A DNA stretch of 33,919 nucleotides from Candidatus Aminicenantota bacterium (GTDB taxonomy: Bacteria; Acidobacteriota; Aminicenantia; Aminicenantales; Saccharicenantaceae). Location: NCBI GenBank assembly GCA_016867635.1, contig VGJC01000007.1, positions 1 to 33,919 of the forward strand, read 5' to 3'. Positions 14,775-21,065 of this stretch are shown here, piece by piece. A program made the translations under genes and the position numbers. The first letter of the stretch is position 1, and each line of letters starts with the position of its first letter. Below the pieces are notes generated by a model. The model was not told where the DNA came from. It worked only from the letters and a program-made list of their open reading frames with translations, and did not search any database.

Positions 14775-15589
14775 ATTCCCTCCTCGTCCTTGATCCGGGC
14801 GTAGGTGAAGACGGGGCCGTCCTTGCAGACGTAGTATTCGCCCATCATGCAGTGGCGGCACTGGCCGAACCCACAGTACATCTTTTTCTCCATGGACAGG
14901 TAGATCCGGTCTTCGCGGAAGCCGAGCCGGAGGAGGTCGCGGGTCCCGAACTTCATCATCACCGGCGGCCCGCAGACGACGGCCGGCGTTTCCCGGGGAT
15001 CGACGTCCAGCTTCTTCAGGAGACCGGTCACGAGGCAGACCTCCTCCTCCCAGGTCTCGCCGGGAGGGACGGCGTCGACGGCCCGGACGAGCTTGACCTG
15101 CGGATGTTTGTGCCATTCGGCGAAGGCGTCCTTGAAGGGGCAATCCTGGGGCGTCTTGGCGCCGGCGTAGAACGTGACGCTTTTGTATTTCCCGATCTCG
15201 TCGAGGAGCGTCAGGAAGAGGGAACGCAGGGGAGCCAGCCCGCAGCCTCCGCCCAGAAGAAGCAGGTCGCGGCCCTCGAATTCCTCCAGAGGATAAGAGG
15301 AGCCGAACGGCCCGCGCAGGCCGACCCGGTCCCCCGGTTTCGCCCTGTGAATGTGCTCGGTCACGAACCCGGCCTTCATGATGGTGACGTCCATGATGTC
15401 GGTGATGAAGTGAGAGGAGGAGGGCGTGAAGGGCGCCTCCCCGACGCCCGGCAGGCTCAGCTCGATGAATTGCCCCGTCCGGAAAGGCAGGGGGCGGTCC
15501 GGTTTCAAGCGCAGGGTCCGGATGAGAGGGGTCTCGTCGATCGTGTCGGTGATGACGGCCGGGACGGCTTCGTAGGGATTGGGTCTCAT
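14765..15589 (-). CDS. HydG/AsrB-like FAD, [2Fe-2S] NAD(P)H oxidoreductase subunit
   Basis: A 274-residue ferredoxin-NADP reductase-like protein. Residues about 1-100 form the FAD barrel (FRTGQFIELSLPG at 36-48). The NAD(P)-binding fold follows (LLLLGGGCGLAPLRSL near 109-124 and CGPPVMM near 203-209). A C-terminal [2Fe-2S] site has C239, C244, C247 and C255. This is the arrangement of the gamma subunit of archaeal sulfhydrogenases, AsrB of anaerobic sulfite reductase, and PyrK. It should exchange electrons between NAD(P)H and the HydB/AsrA-like protein encoded upstream. No sulfite reductase catalytic subunit (AsrC) is nearby, and the next genes are hydrogenase genes, so a diaphorase for the membrane hydrogenase is the better reading. 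It has GAGGAGG before the ATG and overlaps the polyferredoxin gene by ten bases. Confidence 0.9.
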   Translation of the reverse strand: MRPNPYEAVPAVITDTIDETPLIRTLRLKPDRPLPFRTGQFIELSLPGVGEAPFTPSSSHFITDIMDVTIMKAGFVTEHIHRAKPGDRVGLRGPFGSSYPLEEFEGRDLLLLGGGCGLAPLRSLFLTLLDEIGKYKSVTFYAGAKTPQDCPFKDAFAEWHKHPQVKLVRAVDAVPPGETWEEEVCLVTGLLKKLDVDPRETPAVVCGPPVMMKFGTRDLLRLGFREDRIYLSMEKKMYCGFGQCRHCMMGEYYVCKDGPVFTYARIKDEEGIWD

Positions 15590-15599
15590 GGCGACCTCC

Positions 15600-16649
15600 T
15601 CATCCGGCCTCAGCGGAACGTTCTCCGGAAGGCATCTCCATGAGGCGCCGGACGACGCTCCGGAATTCGATCCCTCCGGGACAGGCCTCGGTGCAGCGGC
15701 CGCAACCAGTGCAACCGAGGGCCCCGAACTCGCCTTTCATGATGACGAGCTTGCAAAGGTAACGGTGCCGGAAACGGTCATCCACGCGGGGGCGCGGGGA
15801 TACGCCGGCGGCGACCCGAGCATAGCCATGGAGCTGGCAGGAGTCGTAACTGCGAACTTTGAGGAAAGCCCCACCTCGGCCTTCTTCGTTCAGGATGAGG
15901 CAGTAGCAGGTCGGACAGATGTGAGTGCAGGCCCCGCAGCCGACGCATTCCCGAGCTTCTTCCTGCCATGCTTGGGGAGGGCTGGAGCGCAGGCGTCCGT
16001 AGTCCTTGGGGCGTTGAAAAGCCTCGTTCTGCGCTTGGACCCTGGCCGTCATCTCGGCCCTCCGGGTCTCGGCGGCCGGCGGCATTTGGGTACAGGCAGC
16101 GTCGACCCGGGCATGACGACCAATGAGTTCGAGCAAGGCCCGGCCTTTCTCCGTGGCGGCGCTGAGGTAGTAGTCCTGACCGAAGCGGGCCGCATTGGCA
16201 TCGAACCCCGTCTCCGCGAACGGCTTGCCGCCCGTCAGCGTACAGTGGCATGTCGGGCCGACGTCGGTACAGTCGAAGCTGAGGATGGTGGTCCGCTCGC
16301 GCCACGAGGCATAGGCCGGGTCCGTGAAATCCCCATTGATGAGAGCCCGGTCGAGGACCTCGAAGCCCTTGACGTCGCAGGCCTTGACCCCGGCCAGAAG
16401 AGCGGGGGAGGAACTCCCGGCGAACGGTGCAACTCCCTCCCTCACTCTATAGGCCAGGAGCTTGGGAGGATCCACGGACCGGTATCCGTCGAGGGCCAAC
16501 CGTAGATCCCCCCTCAACGGGGCCAGCGAGGAAAAGGATGCGCCCCCGTCGCCCGGCTTGATGGGAACATGGATCTTCCGGTAGGGGCCGATGGGCTCGT
16601 CCCGGCAGCGCCTAAGAAACGATTCCAGCTCGTCCGATGGTATCAGCAC
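15600..16649 (-). CDS. HydB/AsrA-like iron-sulfur protein
   Basis: A 349-residue protein of the sulfhydrogenase beta/anaerobic sulfite reductase A family. The N-terminal part has GVKACDVKGFEVLDR (about 87-101) and FDCTDVGPTCHC (about 125-136). The C-terminal part has two [4Fe-4S] motifs, C235/C238/C241/C245 and C313/C316/C319/C323; C248 and C250 are additional cysteines. Such proteins carry electrons between a HydG/AsrB-like flavoprotein and a catalytic subunit. It is the first gene of the 17-gene operon. The start is GTG with an AAAGGGGG ribosome site. Pairing with a group-4 membrane hydrogenase, instead of the cytosolic group-3b enzyme, is the unusual point. Confidence 0.88.
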   Translation of the reverse strand: MLIPSDELESFLRRCRDEPIGPYRKIHVPIKPGDGGASFSSLAPLRGDLRLALDGYRSVDPPKLLAYRVREGVAPFAGSSSPALLAGVKACDVKGFEVLDRALINGDFTDPAYASWRERTTILSFDCTDVGPTCHCTLTGGKPFAETGFDANAARFGQDYYLSAATEKGRALLELIGRHARVDAACTQMPPAAETRRAEMTARVQAQNEAFQRPKDYGRLRSSPPQAWQEEARECVGCGACTHICPTCYCLILNEEGRGGAFLKVRSYDSCQLHGYARVAAGVSPRPRVDDRFRHRYLCKLVIMKGEFGALGCTGCGRCTEACPGGIEFRSVVRRLMEMPSGERSAEAG

Positions 16650-16660
16650 GCGTACCCCCT

Positions 16661-16732
16661 TTATCCAGAACGTGCGGAAAAATGGCGGACTTGTCCATGA
16701 CGATCACGATGTACCGCCGCGAATGCGGCCAT
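16661..16732 (-). CDS. Possible 23-residue leader peptide ahead of the membrane hydrogenase operon
   Basis: The transcript leader contains an ATG reading frame of 23 codons, beginning MAAFAAVHRDRH and ending with TAA, which touches the ribosome site (AAAGGGGG) of the first structural gene. A GGGGAAAG stretch lies about 9 bases before its ATG. No homology is recognised, and a random short frame is possible in this GC-rich DNA. The peptide has no run of one amino acid that would suggest classical attenuation. Confidence 0.25.
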   Translation of the reverse strand: MAAFAAVHRDRHGQVRHFSARSG

Positions 16733-16763
16733 AATAAATCACTTTCCCCGATATATGGCCCCC

Positions 16764-16793
16764 TTTATATACCGAGTATTTTGGCCTTGTCAA
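16764..16793 (-). promoter_or_regulatory. Promoter of the membrane hydrogenase operon
   Basis: TTGACA (16793-16788) is followed after 16 bases by TATATA (16771-16766), or after 18 by TATAAA (16769-16764). This is one of the AT-richest spots in the region. Transcription should start near 16758, giving a leader of about 110 bases before the GTG start. The leader holds a GCCGC-ATTC-GCGGC hairpin and a GGCGG...CCGCC pair followed by ATTTTT. Confidence 0.7.
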
Positions 16794-16796
16794 TAG

Positions 16797-16854
16797 AAAA
16801 AACGCCGTTCTTGCGTATTGGAGGCGGCGCGACGCGGAACAGGCGAGCGGCGTT
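16797..16854 (-). terminator. Terminator-like structure after hypA
   Basis: On the minus strand AACGCCG (16854-16848) can pair with CGGCGTT (16807-16801), followed at once by further T residues, making a run of six T (16802-16797). It lies directly after hypA and just before the -35 box of the next operon. The loop is long (about 40 bases), so the efficiency is uncertain. Confidence 0.45.
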
Positions 16855-16861
16855 CTCCCGG

Positions 16862-17227
16862 TTAGGAAGACGAGGGCGGCTCGTCCGCTTCGAGCTCGAT
16901 CCTCTCGACGACGAGGTCCCGGCCCTCGAGGAGCTCGACGTCCCGGCCGCCGCACACGAGGCAGGCGAAGGACCCCTCGACGTCGAGCCTCTCACCGCCG
17001 CAGCTCCGGCAGCGGAGACGCACGGGGACCTCCTCGATCTCCAGCCGGGCGCCGTCGGCGATCGTTCCTTTCTTATAGGTCTCGAAGGCCGACTCGAGGA
17101 GCTCGGGGACGGCGCCGGAGAGCTTGCCGACCTTCAGGCGGACCACGGTGATCCGGGCGGCCCGGTGTTCGCGGGCCTTCTCTTCGAGGGTCTCGAAGAG
17201 GGCGGCGACGAGGGACAGCTCATGCAT
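16862..17227 (-). CDS. hypA: Hydrogenase nickel incorporation protein HypA
   Basis: A 121-residue nickel metallochaperone for [NiFe]-hydrogenase assembly. It has the N-terminal MHELSL with His2 as Ni ligand, and a zinc site made of C73/C76 and C89/C92. The length is normal. It passes nickel to the hydrogenase precursor together with HypB, whose gene overlaps it by eight bases. It ends the hox operon and could serve both hydrogenases in the window. Confidence 0.95.
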   Translation of the reverse strand: MHELSLVAALFETLEEKAREHRAARITVVRLKVGKLSGAVPELLESAFETYKKGTIADGARLEIEEVPVRLRCRSCGGERLDVEGSFACLVCGGRDVELLEGRDLVVERIELEADEPPSSS

Positions 17228-17891
17228 GGCCCGATCTCAGGCGCGCGAGGGCCTCGACGAAGTAGGCCGCCAGCTCGTCCATCCCCTCGCCGCGGAGCGC
17301 GGACACCCGGAAGACCCTGAGCTCGGGCTTGATGGACAGGGCCTCCGCCGCCGCCTTGGCCGGGTCGAACGGCAGATGGGGGATGAGGTCGGTCTTGGTC
17401 AAGACGAGGGCGTCGGCCGTCAGGAAGGCCTGCGGGTATTTTTTCGGCTTGTCGTCGCCTTCGGGAGAGCTGAGCAGGACGCAGCGCAGCTCCTCGCCCA
17501 GGTCGAAGCTCGCCGGGCACACGAGATTCCCGACGTTCTCGATGAACAGGAGATCGAGGTCGGCCGGGACCTCGCCGAGGACCTTGCCGACCATCCGGGC
17601 TTCGAGATGACAGGCCCCGCCCGTCGTGATCTGCCAGGCCGGCACACCCCGGGCCCGGATGCGCTCGGCGTCGCGCTCGGTCTCGATGTCGCCTTCGATG
17701 ACGGCCATCCGGCGACGGCCCCGGAACCGGTCGGCGAGAGCTTCGAGGAGGGTTGTTTTCCCGGAGCCCGGGGAGCTCAGAAGATTGACGCTCAGGATGC
17801 CGCGCGCCCGGAGCTCCTTGCGGATCTCCGCGGCGACCTGCTTGTTCGTGCCCAGCAGGTCCCGCATGACGATGACCTCTTTTCGGGTCAT
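17220..17891 (-). CDS. hypB: Hydrogenase maturation GTPase HypB
   Basis: A 223-residue SIMIBI-class GTPase. The P-loop is SSPGSGKTTLLEAL (about 39-52), with VIEGDIETERDA at 64-75, FIENVGNLVCPA at 116-127 and the guanine-specificity motif TKTD at 165-168. The conserved metal-binding Cys/His pair is in GGACHLEA (C94, H95). There is no His-rich nickel-storage stretch and no CxxCGC motif at the N-terminus, so it is the short HypB form. The start at 17891 overlaps the protease stop (ATGA) with GGGAG upstream; Met9 is an alternative. Confidence 0.95.
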   Translation of the reverse strand: MTRKEVIVMRDLLGTNKQVAAEIRKELRARGILSVNLLSSPGSGKTTLLEALADRFRGRRRMAVIEGDIETERDAERIRARGVPAWQITTGGACHLEARMVGKVLGEVPADLDLLFIENVGNLVCPASFDLGEELRCVLLSSPEGDDKPKKYPQAFLTADALVLTKTDLIPHLPFDPAKAAAEALSIKPELRVFRVSALRGEGMDELAAYFVEALARLRSGHA

Positions 17892-18322
17892 GCCGTTCGC
17901 TCCCGCAGGAATTCCGTCAGGAAAGCGAGGGCCCGCTCGAGGTCGGCCTTGGCCCGGGCCGACAGCTTCTCCCCCAAGCTCCAGGCATGGCCCCGGATGG
18001 CGAGCATGTAGGCCCTGGGAGCGCGGCCGTACAGGCTTTCGGCGAGGGCCAGGACGGCTCCCGGCCCGAGCGCGTGGGTCATCGCCGGCGCCGTCCCCTC
18101 GGGCTTGAGCTCTTCGAACGAGAACGGCTTGCGCAGGCCGCGGGCGGCGTCGACGAACACGACGAGGTCGTGACTGGCGCAGGTCAGAGCGTCCTCGAGG
18201 TTCAGCTGGTAGTTGGCGTCCGCCGTGACGCCGGGAAGCCGGAGCGCTTCCAAGCGGGCCACGGCCTCGGCCCCCAGACCGTCATCGCGCCGTCCCGGGT
18301 TCCCGATGCCGAGAACGAGCAC
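17888..18322 (-). CDS. Hydrogenase maturation protease (HoxW/HycI/HyaD family)
   Basis: A 144-residue endopeptidase that removes the C-terminal peptide of the NiFe large subunit after nickel insertion. It begins MLVLGIGNPGRRDDGLG; the nickel-sensing residues expected for the family are D14 (DDG), D58 (FVDAA) and H83 (THALGPG). It lies 26 bases after hoxH, so HoxH (which carries a 24-residue tail) is its likely substrate. The start is not clear: GTG at 18322 gives a normal N-terminus, with AAAGG about 14 bases upstream. An ATT at 18349 has a better spaced AAGG but would be a very rare start codon. Confidence 0.88.
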   Translation of the reverse strand: MLVLGIGNPGRRDDGLGAEAVARLEALRLPGVTADANYQLNLEDALTCASHDLVVFVDAARGLRKPFSFEELKPEGTAPAMTHALGPGAVLALAESLYGRAPRAYMLAIRGHAWSLGEKLSARAKADLERALAFLTEFLRERTA

Positions 18323-18348
18323 GGACGACGGACGGGCCTTTGTCGGAA

Positions 18349-19797
18349 TTAGCGGACCTTCCTTTGCAGGACGTTGTCGTCGCCGTCGAGCAGCGTGACC
18401 TCGAGGGGCATCCGGCCGACGGCGTGTGTCGCGCAGCTCAGGCACGGGTCGTAGGCCCTGATGGCCACTTCGACCCGGTTCAGCATGCCCTCGGTGATCT
18501 CCGGGTTCCCGGCCAGGACTTTTTCGGCCACCCAGTGGACGGCCCGGTTCATGGGCTCGTTGTTGTTGGTCGTCGAGACGATGAGGTTGGCCATCGTGAT
18601 CTGGTCGTTGTCGTTGACCTGGTAGTGGTGGAAGAGCGTCCCTCTCGGGGCTTCGACGAGCCCCACGCCCTCGCGGGCCTTTTTTCCCTTCTTGACCAGC
18701 TTCTGGCCCTGGAGGTCCTTGTCGAGGAGCAGCTCCTTGATGACCTCGGCGGAATGGAGGAGCTCGATGAGCCGGGCCCAGTGGGTGTGGAGGCTCATGT
18801 TGTTGGGCTTTCCGGCCGTATAGGCCTTGTAGACCTCGAACTCCTTCTGGGCCAGCGGCGAGGGGATGTAGTCGCAGGTGTTGAGCCGGGCCAGCGGGCC
18901 GACCCGGTACCAGCCGTTCGTCTTGCCCAGGGACCGGATGTAGGGGAACTTCATGTAGCTCCAGGAGCGGATCTCCTCGCCGATGTGGTCGAGGTAGTCC
19001 TTGTAGTCCACGTCGTCGAGGACCTTGTGGCCGTCGGCGTCGACGGCCCGCAGGACGCCGTGGTAGAAGTCGAGGGCCCCGTCCTTGCGGACCAGGCTGA
19101 GATGGTGGGACGGGAAGGCGGCGAAGCCGTCGACGAGGTCCTTGTTCTTTTTCTGGTAGTCCTTGAAGAGCTCGACGGCGGCCAGGGACCAGTCGATCAT
19201 CCGGTCGACGTTGAGAGGGTCCGGCCCCTTGAGCAGGACGTCCCGCTCCTCGGGGCTGAGGTTCTTGTTGATGCCGCCGGGGATGGCCCCCGTGCCGTGG
19301 ATCTTCTTGCCGGACGTGGCCAGGATGACCTCCTGCCCGAACTTGCGGAGCAGGACGGCCTGGACGGCCAGGTCCTTGTCGAGGCCGATGATGCCGATGA
19401 CGTTCCGGACGGCCGGATCGGCGTCCATGCCCAGCAGGAAATCGGGCGAGCAGAGGTGGAAGAAATGGAGGGCGTGCGACTGGAGCATTTGTCCGTAATG
19501 CATGAGCCGGCGCATCTTCTCCGCGGTCGGCGGCAGGCCGTCGGGCCCGACGCCGACGATGACGTCCATGGCCTTGGCCGCGGCCAGATGGTGGCTGACC
19601 GGGCAGATGCCGCACAGCCTCTGGACGAGGACTGGGGCCTCCCAATAGGGGCGCCCCTGGACGAAGCGCTCGAAGCCGCGGAACTCGACGATGTGGAAAC
19701 GGGACTGGGTCACCCGGCCGCTGTCGTCCAGCCGGATAGTGACCTTGCCGTGGCCTTCGACCCTGGTGACGGGTTCGATGGTGATCTTTCTTGCCAT
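18349..19797 (-). CDS. hoxH: Cytosolic NAD-coupled [NiFe]-hydrogenase large subunit HoxH
   Basis: A 482-residue catalytic subunit of a group-3 (3d-like) enzyme. Ni ligands are C62/C65 in QRLCGICPVSHH and C452/C455 in DPCLSCATH. A 24-residue peptide follows His458 and should be removed by the protease encoded next. TRVEGHGK near the N-terminus is the usual L0 signature. It interconverts H2 and protons with NAD(H) together with HoxF, U and Y. The start has GTGAGAG upstream and lies 13 bases after hoxY. Confidence 0.94.
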   Translation of the reverse strand: MARKITIEPVTRVEGHGKVTIRLDDSGRVTQSRFHIVEFRGFERFVQGRPYWEAPVLVQRLCGICPVSHHLAAAKAMDVIVGVGPDGLPPTAEKMRRLMHYGQMLQSHALHFFHLCSPDFLLGMDADPAVRNVIGIIGLDKDLAVQAVLLRKFGQEVILATSGKKIHGTGAIPGGINKNLSPEERDVLLKGPDPLNVDRMIDWSLAAVELFKDYQKKNKDLVDGFAAFPSHHLSLVRKDGALDFYHGVLRAVDADGHKVLDDVDYKDYLDHIGEEIRSWSYMKFPYIRSLGKTNGWYRVGPLARLNTCDYIPSPLAQKEFEVYKAYTAGKPNNMSLHTHWARLIELLHSAEVIKELLLDKDLQGQKLVKKGKKAREGVGLVEAPRGTLFHHYQVNDNDQITMANLIVSTTNNNEPMNRAVHWVAEKVLAGNPEITEGMLNRVEVAIRAYDPCLSCATHAVGRMPLEVTLLDGDDNVLQRKVR

Positions 19798-19810
19798 AAT
19801 CTCTCACCCT

Positions 19811-20356
19811 TCAATCGTACTTGATCATGTCGTAGGTCAGGTTCAGGGGCCGGCCTTCGACCAGGGCCGTCAGGGCCTCCCAGATGAGGTCGGCCGACGG
19901 CGGGCAGCCCGGCAGGAAATGGTCGATCTTGACGATCTCGTGGAGGGGATAGACCCGATCGAGGATGATGGGGATATCCTCGTCATCGGGGATCATCCGG
20001 TCCTCGGGGGCGACCGTCGGGCTGTTCAGGTAGGCTTCTTCCAGGCATTCCTTGATCGGGATGCCGTTGCGCATGGCCGGCAGGCCGCCCATGATGGCGC
20101 ACTCGCCCACGGACACCAGGACCTTGCAGTTCTTCCGGAAGGAGCGCAGGACCTCGACGTTCTCGCTGTTGCAGCACCCCCCCTCGATCAGTCCGATGTC
20201 CACCGGCTTGGTGAACGTCTTGATGTCGTCGATGGGGGACTTGTTGAACTCGACCAATTCGACGAGCTTGAGGATCCGGTCGTCGATGTCGAGCAGCGAC
20301 ATGTGGCAGCCGAAGCAGCCGGCCAGGGACGCGGTGGCGATGACGGGTTTGCTCAT
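19811..20356 (-). CDS. hoxY: NAD-coupled hydrogenase small subunit HoxY
   Basis: A 181-residue small subunit with one [4Fe-4S] cluster near the Ni-Fe site. Cysteines are C14 and C17 (GCFGCHMS), the GGCCNSEN and GECAIMGG segments, and LPGCPPSAD. The length and single-cluster layout fit HoxY rather than the longer small subunits of membrane uptake enzymes. It is four bases from hoxU and has AAGGTGAGG before the ATG. Confidence 0.93.
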   Translation of the reverse strand: MSKPVIATASLAGCFGCHMSLLDIDDRILKLVELVEFNKSPIDDIKTFTKPVDIGLIEGGCCNSENVEVLRSFRKNCKVLVSVGECAIMGGLPAMRNGIPIKECLEEAYLNSPTVAPEDRMIPDDEDIPIILDRVYPLHEIVKIDHFLPGCPPSADLIWEALTALVEGRPLNLTYDMIKYD

Positions 20357-20360
20357 ATCC

Positions 20361-21065
20361 TCACCTTTCGGGGCCTTTCTCGATGTCGCTGCCGATGGGT
20401 TCGCGGTCGAACTTGCGCTCGCCGATCGGCACAGCGAAGCCGATCTCCTTCATCAAGATCGAGCCGACAGGACAGATGTCCATGGCCTTGCGGACCTCTT
20501 CATCCGTCAGCCCGGCGGCCAGCTTGGCGTCGACGTCGATCTTCCTCTTCTTCGACCGGTCCCGTTGAGCGAACACCTTGCGGCCGTCCTTGGTCTGGAC
20601 GGACCGGACGCAGCGGAGGCATTGGATGCAGCGGTTGTGCTCGAGGAGGATCTTCGGTGCGACGGCCTCGATGTGGCGGCCGGGGAATTGGAAAGGGAAA
20701 CGCGGGACCAGGATCTGATAGCGGTAGGCCAGGGCCTGGAGCTGACAGTTGCCGCTCTTTTCGCAGGTCGGGCACATGTGGTTGCCTTCGACGAACAACA
20801 TTTCGATGATGGCCCGCCGCATGTCCTCCAGGTCCGGGACCATGTTCTCGATGGCCATGCCGTCGGTGACGACCTGCGTGCAGGAGGCCATGTAGCGCCC
20901 GCCGGAACGGACCGTGCAGACGCGGCAGCTGCCGACAGGAGGGAGTCCTTCGTAATGGCACAGCGTCGGGATATAGACAGCGTTGGCCTTGGCGGCCTCG
21001 GCGATCGTCTGGCCGGGTTCGGCGGTGCAGGGCTTGCCGTCGATCGTGAAACGGAGCTTACTCAT
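20361..21065 (-). CDS. hoxU: NAD-coupled hydrogenase diaphorase Fe-S subunit HoxU
   Basis: A 234-residue NuoG-N-like protein linking HoxF to HoxY. The [2Fe-2S] ligands are C36, C47, C50 and C62. The His-Cys3 cluster is H96 or nearby with C98, C101 and C107 (CPTCEKSGNC). Another [4Fe-4S] cluster uses C146/C149/C152 and the Cys of DICPVGS. The clusters thus match HoxU, in contrast to the related protein at the window start, which lacks the His-Cys3 motif. It overlaps hoxF by eight bases. Confidence 0.93.
   Translation of the reverse strand: MSKLRFTIDGKPCTAEPGQTIAEAAKANAVYIPTLCHYEGLPPVGSCRVCTVRSGGRYMASCTQVVTDGMAIENMVPDLEDMRRAIIEMLFVEGNHMCPTCEKSGNCQLQALAYRYQILVPRFPFQFPGRHIEAVAPKILLEHNRCIQCLRCVRSVQTKDGRKVFAQRDRSKKRKIDVDAKLAAGLTDEEVRKAMDICPVGSILMKEIGFAVPIGERKFDREPIGSDIEKGPER

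Noticed and set aside
12493-16649. The cluster as respiratory complex I
   Set aside because: NuoB/C/D/H/I-like proteins are present, but the large subunit keeps both CxxC pairs for nickel, no NuoJ-N/A set is present, and Mrp subunits and hydrogenase accessory genes surround it.
14765-16649. Anaerobic sulfite reductase AsrAB
   Set aside because: The two proteins resemble AsrA and AsrB, but no AsrC sirohaem catalytic subunit follows; the operon continues with a hydrogenase, so the HydB/HydG reading is preferred.
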